Shown in pieces: positions 23,201 through 32,529 of a stretch of DNA of 64,000 bases (position 1 is its first letter; every line of letters starts with the position of its first letter). The notes under the pieces were generated by a model. The model was not told the DNA's origin and did not search any database. It saw only the letters and a list, made by a program, of their open reading frames with translations. The DNA comes from Takakia lepidozioides. Its lineage: Eukaryota; Streptophyta; Takakiopsida; Takakiales; Takakiaceae. The position numbers were made by a program, and so were the translations under genes. Where the stretch lies: NCBI GenBank assembly GCA_030704615.1, contig CM060731.1:82004756-82068755 (forward strand), read 5' to 3'.

Positions 23201-26184
23201 AGTAATGGTCGAAAGACTTCAATTGGCAGCAGCAAAAGGTATTTTTCTGCCTTTGGTTGCTTAATTTATATAGTGTAGCACTAGTTTTCAGCACAACGAG
23301 TAGATGCAGATGAGTGGTTGAGTAACATTTTGCTTCTGGATCTGCCTCTGGGGACCATGTTTGCCTGAAGGCAGTTGTCTGAGTTTGTCAACCAGCTGGA
23401 GAAGCTGTTTTCTGTAGTCATATCAGCCATGTTTCAAAGGTGGCAAATCCAACAAAGGTGATGTGTCATAAAAGATGAGATACTGAGGAGGTTCTACTAA
23501 ACTTCATCACCTTTACATTGGGAAGAGGAGAGGGGGCCAGAAGAGTTCCTTGGGGAAATAAGGTGTGGCACAAACAGCTCACTGCAGTGGAGTATTCTTT
23601 GGGCATTGCTTTGAGTCTTCAAGACTGCTGATTAAGGACATTCTAGTAACGTGTAGTGATTGACTGCAGGAGCACTAATAGGAGTGCAACTGGTGAAGCT
23701 GTGACTAGTCATAAGTCATCAAGATCTCGTTCACAGGAACTTAGTAGCCAGTACAGCTTGGAGGAGGCAGCCACCATGAGACCGTCACGGAGGGAGCGAA
23801 TTGCAGCACGAACTGTGAAAGCGGCAAGTGAGGCTATAGAGCTTCAGGCACCCATTGCCCTGGTTGTGAAACAGCGGTCATCAGCAGTGATGGACTCAAG
23901 TTCTTCAAGGTCAGCTGCCTTTGGTCGAAGCGCATTTGGTAGTAGCACTGGGCGATTGTTTGAGAGCGGAAGGGCTCAAAGGAAGCCTGCAAAGGACAAT
24001 GATGAGCGTAATGATACTTCTGTTAAACAATGGTCCCAATCTAGTCGGGAATTGCTTAAGGGGAGGGCTAGCATTGACTCTGAAACACCCAGGGCTTTAA
24101 ATCGTACTAGATCTGATCCTAAATCCATCTCCAAATATGCTGAGAGACCTTGTGCTCCTGACCCTTCTTCAACTAGGGGACAATGTGGGAGGACTCCTGC
24201 AGATGTTACAGTCCTTCGAACTAAGAGAACACGAGGCAGGGCTGGCCGAGACCCAGTTGAGAGAACCAGAGTGACACGGACCGTGGATGTGAGAGCAGTG
24301 GTTGCAGCTACTGAGTCCCAGGAGAAAGTCGGCACTGAGGGTGGAATCGATCCACATGAAGCTTCGGCAGACTCCTCTGGATATATAAGTTTGCAATTGA
24401 CGACAAGTGTGGGAACCCCTCTGGAGACATGGACAGCAGTTGCTGCACCTGCAATTGTTGGTGCCTCGCCAGACAATTCTAAACCAACGTTTTTAGGAAC
24501 CAGTACAGGGACATCCTCAGACACTCTTGAGAAGAGTATAGCGGTTGTGAAGCCGGAACCTATTTTGGAAGAGTGTAAGACTCTGGAGCACAATGGGAAT
24601 GGCAGCACAGATATTCAATCGACTAGCAGTTATTTGCTTGGCCTAAGCAGAAGTCTTTTGGCTTCCCAACAGGAAGAGGTGAGTGGCATCTGAATGCAGA
24701 TATCAATTGTATGCTTTTTACATTGGGCGGGAGGGTTGCCGTCTTTGTGAATTTCTCATCCTGAGGTGGGCTGTTTTGTTGGTCATGTAAACGTATAGGT
24801 GGTAGCAGCCGAAGTGGATCTGAGAGGGTCTCCAGAGATGTTATCCCCACGAGGAGTGTCCCTGAAGAAACCCCAAATCAGCCAGGAGGGTGAGAATGGA
24901 TTAGTGGGTGAAGGGACTGAGCAACCAAGCCCTGTGTCTGTGCTTGACAATTCCCTTTTCCACGAGGAAAAAAGCAGTCCCAGTCCAGAGACCAGTGATT
25001 TCGACAGACTTGAAGGTAGAAATGAGTTGTGTTTTGGTTGTGAATAATGTCTGTTTATATTTGCATTTCTCTTGTGAAGCCGCTGCAACATTGTTGTCCA
25101 TGGATTTCTTGCGGTTCTTCAATTGTGAGATAGGGTTTTGTCATACTGAGTCTATCACTCACTTTCGAAATACACTCAATGTCAGCTCAGTCAGTCTGAT
25201 GGTGGAACTTTCTCTTTTGGAAGAGCATACAATGATATGTTATGCAAATGGGTGCTTCATTTATTCCGAAACTTAGCAGTAAAAGCCAAGAACCTACTGA
25301 TCTTTCTTGTTTGCGCAGGTGGCTTCTGTTCCATGAAAACTGGGAGACCGTGGGATGAACTCAGAAATACCAGTCCACATTCAGCAGGTGTATCCATGAT
25401 GGCTGTTCATGAAGTTCCAGAAGAAAATGTGGTTCTCAGAGACTACACCACGGTTGCACGGACGCTTGATCTCGATGACCAAGACTCCTACCTCAACAAA
25501 CCTACACTGGAAATACAAGTTCCATACGTCAGTCATATACGTACAGCGACATCAAATAATGCCTTAGGCAGCTCCCTCAAGAACAGAGGTGAGGAGAGAG
25601 CCTATGTAAGGGATGTTTTGGTTTTGTCAGGGCTGACGGAGGAGGCCAGTTGTCTTAGTGATTGGCCTGCATCTGGGTACATCTTTGATCCTGTACTTTT
25701 CACACAGACACAGGAGCAATTTGAGCTGCGGGAGTCCAGGAGAAAGCAGAATGGAAACCTTGTAGGTGAAGAGGACACTGTGAAGAAGGCTTTTGACCGC
25801 CGGTTGCTGTTTGACAGTGTGAATGATGTTCTGGGAAGGAAGTTGTACCCCTATTTAAACCCACAACCATGGGGCTGCCAAAAACTTCGAAAGAAACCCA
25901 CAGGTCAGCAGCTAGTCCAGGAGGTCTGGGATGAATTGCAAGACATTCAGCCCCCTACATTTGATCACGATGATCCCCTCTACACTATTCTCCAGAAGGA
26001 CTTGGCCCAGAAGGATGAGAAATGGTTCGATTTTGGGGTCGAGATTAGGGAGGTTGGCTGTGAAATGGAGAGTATTATTTTTGAGGAGATGATGGAAGCA
26101 GCTGTGCAAGACTTGATATTGACCTGCACAGAGAAGGTTCGATCAAGGCCCCAGTGCAGTACAATAGATAAATTTTTCCAGTGA
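20269..26184 (+). CDS. LONGIFOLIA/TRM (TON1-recruiting motif) family protein
   Basis: A large spliced plant gene of the LONGIFOLIA/TRM family, whose members bind microtubules and recruit TON1 and PP2A, shaping cell elongation and division planes. The first coding exon starts at ATG 20269 with MTGLFQIFDRYKKG, the family's N-terminal motif. Main exons: 21041-23238, 23670-24678, 24799-25015, 25319-26184. All four carry AG/GT borders and join in phase, giving about 1,430 codons. Visible motifs are WRAPSVVARLMGLEALP (about 22194-22247), ERKTLKQILEAMHLKGLL (about 22720-22773), LLFDSVNDVLGRKL (about 25806-25848, start of the DUF4378-like C-terminus) and FEEMMEAAVQDLI near the end, a TON1-binding-type tail. 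The join between exon 1 (donor near 20344) and 21041 needs an unresolved exon; 20735-20888 is a candidate but does not restore phase. It is longer than the roughly 900-1,000 residues typical of Arabidopsis relatives. Confidence 0.88.
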
Positions 26185-26922
26185 GCTTCAAAGAGCCTCG
26201 CATGTACAATATCAACAATTTCACCTTATACAACAAAGTGTATGACAGAACGTTCTTTCTTTTGGTACTTTCCACTGATTGCATTCTGGGGAATATGGAA
26301 TATTCTATTGTTCATGCCCACAAGTGTGATACGGCGCACATTAGAAAAGGCCGGGGAGTTTAATGCGACCCCTTCGGTCCTGCCTGCGTGGCACCCCCAC
26401 CGCCCCAGCGCCCCCTCGCCCCTGCGCCACCCCACCCCTCACGCCCCCCCCCATCCCTCTCCCCGCCCGCCGGCCGTCACCACACCACATGAACTCTGTG
26501 GCACATGACACCTGTCACCGCAACCCAACATCGCGCGCGGGATTAGCACATGACTCGGATGGATGGGATGTAACATGATCCATGTGTTGTAATCACCCAT
26601 GATGATGGACAGCTTGACATGACAGGATGTGACACATACTCATATATGGCCGTAGGGAGATCGCGATGATCATGCTTTCGTGCTTTTCGCATCCAGTTCG
26701 CACGCACATGGTTGAATGCGGCCCCTCAGCTGTCACTCCCCACGTTGATGCTTGATTGATTTAATTCATGGCAGCCACAGGACAGGGTTTCCAAGCTTCC
26801 TGGCGTTTGCATGGCCGGAAATGTATGATCCCGGCGGAAGCGGTGTTACAAGCACTTCCTTGAGGAGTATGCATCGCGGCTATTATAAACTGTTGACTGA
26901 GCTGTGGCGGTGAAGCGATTAC
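26185..26922. other. 3' flank of the TRM gene with C-rich tract
   Basis: Contains a striking C-rich stretch (about 26390-26480, mostly C with CCCCAC and CCCGCC units) and then unremarkable DNA. No gene recognised; the TRM 3' UTR must lie in the first part. Confidence 0.45.
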
Positions 26923-27202
26923 TCATTCGACTTGAGTATAGGGTTTCTTTTTGGAGAATTTGGAAGTCATTTGTGATTTGCAGCACCACAATATTCTGAA
27001 GGCAATAGGATTCAGAACGGCGAGGTCACGCACAGCCCTGCATCGGACCTCGCGCATGAAACCATGGAGATCTTCAAAAAGGTGTTCGCAGTCCTCTTTC
27101 CGCACTCCCCAAAGGGCTGCAAGTCCTTCACGCACCTGGATTCGGGCTTCCTCGTATGGGGGCATGCCTCCGTACATGAAGTATCCAATCTCCAGGAAAT
27201 TC

Positions 27203-27769
27203 TCACCCGCATTTGTAATGGCACATTGGCCATAAGATGATTCGCAGAGTTAACAAGATGGAGTTTCGGAGAATTGACATAGGTTTCATGTTGTGAACGT
27301 GAGACATCCAAACCTGACGGAACACCCTGCTGAAAAGCGGAATGTTTGGAGGTGGAGCGTGGTGGCGAGCAGCCTCAAGAATGACCATCAACCTATCATA
27401 TTCATCCTCAGAATGTGTGAACATATCGGGGGGCAACTTAGGGATCTCACCTGCTGCAACAATTTGGTACAGAGGGGACCAACCCCAGATTCCCTCCTGT
27501 TTCTCATCATATTGTTCTCTATCCCATTTTGCCATGTTGTCGTCAACAAACTGCCTTCTACGAGCCTCCAACTCAGACTGGGCTGCAACTCCTTTCATTT
27601 CGAAATCCAACAATGCCATGGCATACTTGTGATGTGCCATCACCAGTTGGCATTCCGCCAACTGAGCGGGATGGTCACGAGTTACTCCAGGACATATGGC
27701 AAATAGCTCCACCACATTTTCCACAGCTCTCTTCTCCTCTGGAGGTGCATCAAACTGCTCCCCCGCCAT
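27203..27769 (-). CDS. ORF downstream of the CACTA remnant, unknown
   Basis: A 188-codon minus-strand frame starting at ATG 27769. It is charged and probably helical (EARRRQFVDDNMAKWDREQY, DEYDRLMVILEAARHH). It lies 50 bp after the preceding ORF on the same strand and may be part of the same spliced gene. A further stretch (27177-26923) reads YEEARIQVREGLAALWGVRK. Family unknown; possible accessory protein of the transposon remnant. Confidence 0.35.
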   Translation of the reverse strand: MAGEQFDAPPEEKRAVENVVELFAICPGVTRDHPAQLAECQLVMAHHKYAMALLDFEMKGVAAQSELEARRRQFVDDNMAKWDREQYDEKQEGIWGWSPLYQIVAAGEIPKLPPDMFTHSEDEYDRLMVILEAARHHAPPPNIPLFSRVFRQVWMSHVHNMKPMSILRNSILLTLRIILWPMCHYKCG

Positions 27770-27818
27770 TGCAGAGTCATGGAGCTGGTCAGTAATAGAG
27801 GAAGACTAACCAAAAACC

Positions 27819-28580
27819 CTAAACTTGAAAGGCAACTGCAAACAAAATGCAAAGACACGCATAATCAAAGAAGGAGTTGTGACCATGAAGGTGCAAGCCA
27901 AGAAGAAGGTGTGTTACCCGTCGTTTAAGCCACCATTGACCAAAAGCGTTGCCCATCATTTGGTCCCCGAACTCAAATTTCCCAATAAGAGCCACAAGAC
28001 AATTGAGAAAAGAAGGCTCGTCTAGAGATGGAAATCCGTCGGGCAACAAGTCGAACTTCATCAGATAGGTCAGTCTTGGGCATGAAACAGGTGCGGGTAT
28101 GGGAGGCACAACAATATCCGAGGTCAGTAGCAACGACGCCTTTACAAAGCCTTCCCTGGCCTCTTCTCTACTTAGCGGTGCATGGGGTGTGGACTTCACA
28201 ATGTGCACTGGAGGTCTGCCATCTTGTCTACCTGAAGATGCAACTCCAACGTGCACTTCGGGTCGAAGACTTTGCTGTGGCATGGCAGGAGGTCCTACAA
28301 ACGTAAACTTTACAATGCGCTCAGATGGAAGACTTTCCTGTGATGGCAGAGGTGCGTCCAATGAGTCCTTTCGAATGCGCTGAGGTCTAACAGTCTGCTG
28401 TGGCAGCGCAGGTGGTGCGTCCAACAATTGGAAATCGTCATCGTCATCATCATCGTCAAGGTCCACTCCCGGCTCCTTCCGAAGACTCATGTGCTTCCTG
28501 CGCTTAGGTTCTCGTGTAGTCTCCACGACTAAAACATGAAGCACGCAAATGGACTGCAACAGACAGAAATGGCAAGCCAA
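27819..28580 (-). CDS. ORF following the CACTA remnant, unknown
   Basis: A 253-codon open frame on the same strand as the transposase remnant. It has an Asp run (DDDDDDDD) and a basic patch (EPKRRKHMSLRK). Pro/Gln/Arg-rich imperfect repeats follow (PPALPQQTVRPQRI, PPAMPQQSLRPEVH). The end is more globular (FPSLDEPSFLNCLVALIGKF). It could be an accessory gene of the CACTA remnant or a separate gene. I do not recognise a domain. Confidence 0.35.
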   Translation of the reverse strand: MACHFCLLQSICVLHVLVVETTREPKRRKHMSLRKEPGVDLDDDDDDDDFQLLDAPPALPQQTVRPQRIRKDSLDAPLPSQESLPSERIVKFTFVGPPAMPQQSLRPEVHVGVASSGRQDGRPPVHIVKSTPHAPLSREEAREGFVKASLLLTSDIVVPPIPAPVSCPRLTYLMKFDLLPDGFPSLDEPSFLNCLVALIGKFEFGDQMMGNAFGQWWLKRRVTHLLLGLHLHGHNSFFDYACLCILFAVAFQV

Positions 28581-28991
28581 CTGATGGTGCAGGGGGCAAG
28601 AAAAAAGCCTTGAAGGACTTCAATGTCATTTTGAGGCATCGGGAGGATGTCGACATGGGCTGGCTTCCTTGTCCACCAGGTGTGTATTGCCCTTACCACG
28701 GTTCGTGCTACTGCATTTGAGTTCCTAGTGGTTCTTAACAATTATGTCCCTGGGGCCTGGTGTTGTTCTCATTTCATTTCTTGTCACGGCCACATTTTCA
28801 CAATGCCGATGTTGGTGTGCAGGCTGTCTTGACTATGGGGAATCCAGCCTACATGACAAACTTGAGGCTGCCCGACAAATCCTCCATGAGGTCCACATTG
28901 AGAGGCTCGCAAGGGATGAGGCACGTTTCTGCAATGCCAAGTGTGGACATAAGAAGGCGGCTGTCCCTGAACTGCAGTCAAGCGCACTCGT

Positions 28992-30290
28992 TCACCTGAG
29001 TACAAATACGAACATGGGGGCACTCATTTTGGCCGCTAACATGGCATGCAATTCCACAGCTTCTAGTGGACGACCATGAACCCAAACCGCCGTGTATGAG
29101 GTCGCAAATTGAGAGGGGCCCCTTGCAATGTCTTGCACCAAATCTGAAACCACCTCACCTTTCGCAATGTTATCCTCTACTTCAGTCCGAAGCCAATGGT
29201 GGAATGAACTTAGAGGCTGCAATTCCATGGGCAATTCTTGTGAAGGCACATTCCTACGCCGGCCCCTTGCTTGCAGAGCGCGTGTAGTCGCCCTTGCATG
29301 GTTCCGCCTCCACGCAACCGTCTCCTCCTGTCGTTGCTGAACAAGGTTATTGTATCGTGCCTCCCACTCATTTATGGATGGGGTGTTATTCAGTATGAAC
29401 TCATGCGCTTGGTTAATCACCATGATGGGTAATTTTATCCTCTTTGAATTTTTGGGCAAAACGATGTCATTGGTTCGTACATCCTCATCTTCCTTCCACA
29501 TCGGAGGGGCTTCCTTATCCACCCTTGCTAAGTACTCCATGCAGTAGAACATAGCCTCTTGCAATGTATACCCCTCCACCATGCTACCCTCCGGGTGTGC
29601 CATTTGTCTTACATGTGCTTTCAAAGTCTTCATGTATCGCTCAAGGTAGTACATCCACTGAGAATGAACGGGGCCGGCAATCGAAGCCTCTTCCACTAAG
29701 TGCACTACCAAGTGCACTTGGATGTCAAAGAAGGAGGGAGGAAGGTGCATCTCCAACATACACATGACCACCGCCGCCTCCTTCTTCATGCGTGGAAAGT
29801 CCGCTTCCTCCAACTCTTTGGAGCAAATCCACCGGAACAATGCTCCCAATCTATAGACTGTCTCGCGAACCTCGGGAGTCAATGTCCCACGTACTGCAAT
29901 GGGCAAGATGTCTTGCAATAGATTGTGATAGTCATGACACTTCAAACCATGGACCCCGTCTTCGTTGAACTTCATACGGAGGGATGACCCATAACCAGTT
30001 GGTGTTCGGACAGCTCCTATGGTGGCTATCACTTTCTTGTATTCCTCCTTTGTCCATTGCCAAGGTACACGCCTATACTTCCACCGTACAACACCCTTTG
30101 GGTCCACACCATTTTCTTTGGCCTATAGATGGGGCATGTGACCCTGCTCCTCAAATTCCTTTCTAATACCGAGAGAATCTCCTTTCACAGCCACTCCCTT
30201 CTTTGCCGGCGTGCCATGAAGAACACGAAAAAGGGACGAGCAAACATTCTTCTCAATATGCATGGGATCTAGAAGATGACAAATCTTCAG
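28992..30290 (-). pseudogene. tnp2-type CACTA transposase, C-terminal part (DUF4218)
   Basis: Minus-strand frames from about 30290 read DPMHIEKNVCSSLFRVLHGT, the conserved phrase joining the tnp2 catalytic part to DUF4218. A TAG stop (near 30123) precedes a 371-codon open frame (30107-28992). That frame has the DUF4218 signatures CHDYHNLLQDILPIAVRG, MCMLEMHLPPSFFDIQVHL, HSQWMYYLERYMKTLK and HPEGSMVEGYTLQEA. The catalytic N-terminal part is missing. The family cuts and pastes CACTA elements. It differs clearly from the tnp2 copy at 43-48 kb, so it is from another CACTA family. Confidence 0.85.
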
Positions 30291-30504
30291 GTCCTACACA
30301 TATCCCCACCCACAAATTCTTACACGTCTATTTTGTCCTGAAAATGACAATGGAAATCATACAAAACCTGCAATATCATATGCATGCATAGCAATATTGA
30401 TGGTGTTTTTGTGGAATATGTACCACCCAATATGACAACTCGTAGAAGATTGAAAGCCGCTTCATGCCGGGCACCTCCACCTCACCGGACCCCTCCGGAT
30501 GGGC
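30291..30504. other. Junction segment between CACTA remnant and LTR arm
   Basis: About 210 bp with a short plus-strand frame beginning near 30384 (VFVEYVPPNMTTRRRLKA) that ends at the LTR-like arm. Too short to assign. Confidence 0.3.
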
Positions 30505-31460
30505 TGTTAGAGGGCTGCTTGGGACTTAGACGCTTTTACGGGTTCTGTGGGGTACCCTTAATTTTTGCGCAGATTTATGAATGGTAGACTGAGACTAACA
30601 GGAGCCTTAAGGGTGGCAGACGCAGGCTTTAGGGGGGTTACACAGCTCATCACAGTCTATCACAGCCAGACACAGCTTTACACAGCCCGACACAGCTTCG
30701 CACAGCCAGTCACAGCCCGACACAGCTTTAGACAGCTCGTCACAGTCTATCACAGCCAGACACAGCTTCGCACAGCCAGTCACAGCCCGACATAGCTTTA
30801 CACAGCCCGTCACAGTCTATCACAGCCAGACACAGTCTAACACAGCCCGACACAGCTTCGCACAACCAGTCACAGCCCGACACAGCTTTACACAGTCAAT
30901 CACAGCTCGGCACAGCTTGACACAGCCTGTCACAGTGTACATGCGGAACAATTATCATTGACAGGGAACGACTGTGTGGAAACGACATGTGCAGAGGGAA
31001 CGTGTTACTTCAGGGGTGACGGTTAGTTAGTTAGGTGGTTAGAACAGCTTGCGGGTAGATTAGGTAGAGCGGCAACAGGAAAGGGATCACTTCTTGAGGA
31101 GGGGGACTTGTTCAGAAAAGGGGAGACGTAACGGAGAGCGGAAACAGTGAAGAGGAGATGATGACTTGATTGAGGCTTAATTCATGCAAGCTGTAAAATT
31201 ATACAGTATGGTAGATTGGGGACACCATGGTATAGGCATGATACATGATTAATCTTAATCCGATACTGAATCGATACAAACATACTATGTAGAGAGACAT
31301 GAGAGCAGCTGTGGAATGAATGCATGATTAATTGGAACATAGTAGATACTGAAGCAATGTGATGCTTCAGTATACACGGTAAGGTAAATTGATAACATGA
31401 AGGCAAGAAGGAATACAAATAGGAAGCGCAACCATGATTCACTAGCTGTAGGTCATGACT
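30505..31460 (+). repeat. LTR-like left arm of a 2-kb inverted repeat
   Basis: Begins TGTTAGAGGGCTGCTTGGGA and contains GGGGTACCCTTAATTTTTGC, the 10-bp minisatellite and, at its inner end, CTAGCTGTAGGTCATGACTG. The same landmarks occur in the same order in the reverse complement of 31562-32498. The arms are clearly homologous but diverged between landmarks, so they look like two separate copies of one LTR family facing each other. Confidence 0.75.
30641..30937 (+). repeat. 10-bp minisatellite, array 1
   Basis: About thirty head-to-tail units of exactly 10 bp with consensus CACAGCNNNN (CACAGCTTTA, CACAGCCCGA, CACAGCTTCG, CACAGCCAGT in rotation). Units occur in a higher-order pattern of roughly four to six. 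It lies inside the left LTR-like arm. Confidence 0.9.
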
Positions 31461-31561
31461 GTCGCGCGGCTTTTACTCACCCATCCCTTCGTTATCCGAG
31501 GCGGAAACTCCAAGATAGAAGAGTTGGAAATCTCTAAGTACTCAGCCCGCTCAGAACAATC
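31461..31561. other. Spacer between the inverted LTR-like arms
   Basis: About 100 bp bounded by the inverted motif CTAGCTGTAGGTCATGACTG and its complement. It shows no similarity to the arms. It contains GCGCGGCTTTTAC, which resembles part of the CACTA terminal repeat at 35135, perhaps by chance. Confidence 0.4.
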
Positions 31562-32498
31562 AGTCATGACCTACAGCTAGTGTATCATGGGGGTGTTTCC
31601 TATTTGTTTTCCTTCCCGCATTCATGTTAGCTAGTTACCTTACTGTTGGTAATTAAGTATCAGTTTGCTTCATCAATCTATCGGATTCCATCAACTCATC
31701 CATTCATTCCACAGCTTCACTCAGATCTCTCTACACAGTGTGAGTATGAAGTGTGTATCAGATTAATATCTATCAAGTATCAGGCTGAAGCCATGGAGTC
31801 TCTAATCTGCTCTACATTACAATTCTACTGCCTGCATTCATTAAGCATCAACAGATCCTCCTCCTACTCCGTGCTCTCCCTCTATCTGCTCAGAGATACG
31901 CTCTCTCCTCATTTCCCCCAGTGATGTCCGAAGTCTTCCCCAAGAAGTGCTCCTCCCACTCCTTTTAGCAGTGATTCCCCAAGAAGTGATCCAAGAATTG
32001 ATCCTTTTCCAGTCCTTGCTCCTAGCTTTATCTTCCTACCCGTTGTTCTAACCGTTTCCCTCACTAACCGTCATCCGTGAACTAACATGTTCCCTTCGCA
32101 GGTGTTGTTCCCCACAGTCGTTCCCTGTCCTGCTATCCGTTCCCTATGGTCGTGACAGCTATGTCAAGCTGTGACTGGCTGTGTGAAACTGTGACGGGTT
32201 GTGACTGGCTGTGTGGCTGTGACGGGCTGTGTTGGCTGTGATGGGCTGTGTCGGGCTGTGACGAGCTGTGTTGACTGTGTCTGGCTGTGTCGGACTGTGA
32301 CGGGCTGTGTTGACTGTGATGGGCTGTGTCGGCTGTGCCGGACTGTGACGGGCTGTGTTGGCTGTGACGGGCTGTGTAACCCCCCCTAAAGTGCGCTACT
32401 GTCACCCCTAAGGCTCCTGTTGGTCTCAGTCTGTGCAAAAATTAAGGGTACCCCACAGATCCCGTATAAGTGTCTAAGTCCCAGACAGTCCTCTAACA
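31562..32498 (-). repeat. 3' LTR of the Athila/Tat-like element, right arm of inverted repeat
   Basis: On the minus strand it starts TGTTAGAGGACTGTCTGGGA immediately after a polypurine tract and downstream of the element's coding region, where a 3' LTR should be. It carries the 10-bp minisatellite and ends in CTAGCTGTAGGTCATGACTG. The spacer to the opposing arm is about 100 bp (31461-31561). No matching 5' LTR is present at the gag end of the element. Confidence 0.7.
32160..32372 (-). repeat. 10-bp minisatellite, array 2
   Basis: The reverse complement of the array 1 unit (GGCTGTGNNN) repeated about twenty times with some 5-bp slips (GGCTGTGTTGGCTGTGA). It sits at the same place in the opposing LTR arm. 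Confidence 0.9.
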
Positions 32499-32500
32499 TT

Positions 32501-32515
32501 ACCCCTTCCCCTCTC
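32501..32515 (-). other. Polypurine tract of the Athila/Tat-like element
   Basis: GAGAGGGGAAGGGGT on the minus strand, two bases before the TGTTAGAGG start of the LTR. This fixes the 3' end of the minus-strand element. Confidence 0.7.
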
Positions 32516-32529
32516 AAAAAACCATGTCC

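Larger units (their letters stand above)
26923..30290 (-). mobile_element. Remnant of a second CACTA-type transposon
   Basis: A minus-strand block begins with tnp2 transposase sequence at about 30290 and is followed by further same-strand ORFs down to about 26923. No CACTA termini are visible at either side. The left LTR-like arm at 30505 lies close to its upstream end, so the N-terminal two thirds of the transposase were probably lost when that region was rearranged. Confidence 0.65.

Noticed and set aside
30641-30937. Regular short repeats that could suggest a CRISPR array
   Set aside because: Units are 10 bp with no separate spacers, and the setting is a plant LTR; it is a minisatellite.
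31461-31561. CACTA-like GCGGCTTTTAC in the palindrome spacer, possible CACTA end
   Set aside because: No CACTA terminus or target duplication next to it; short match is probably chance.
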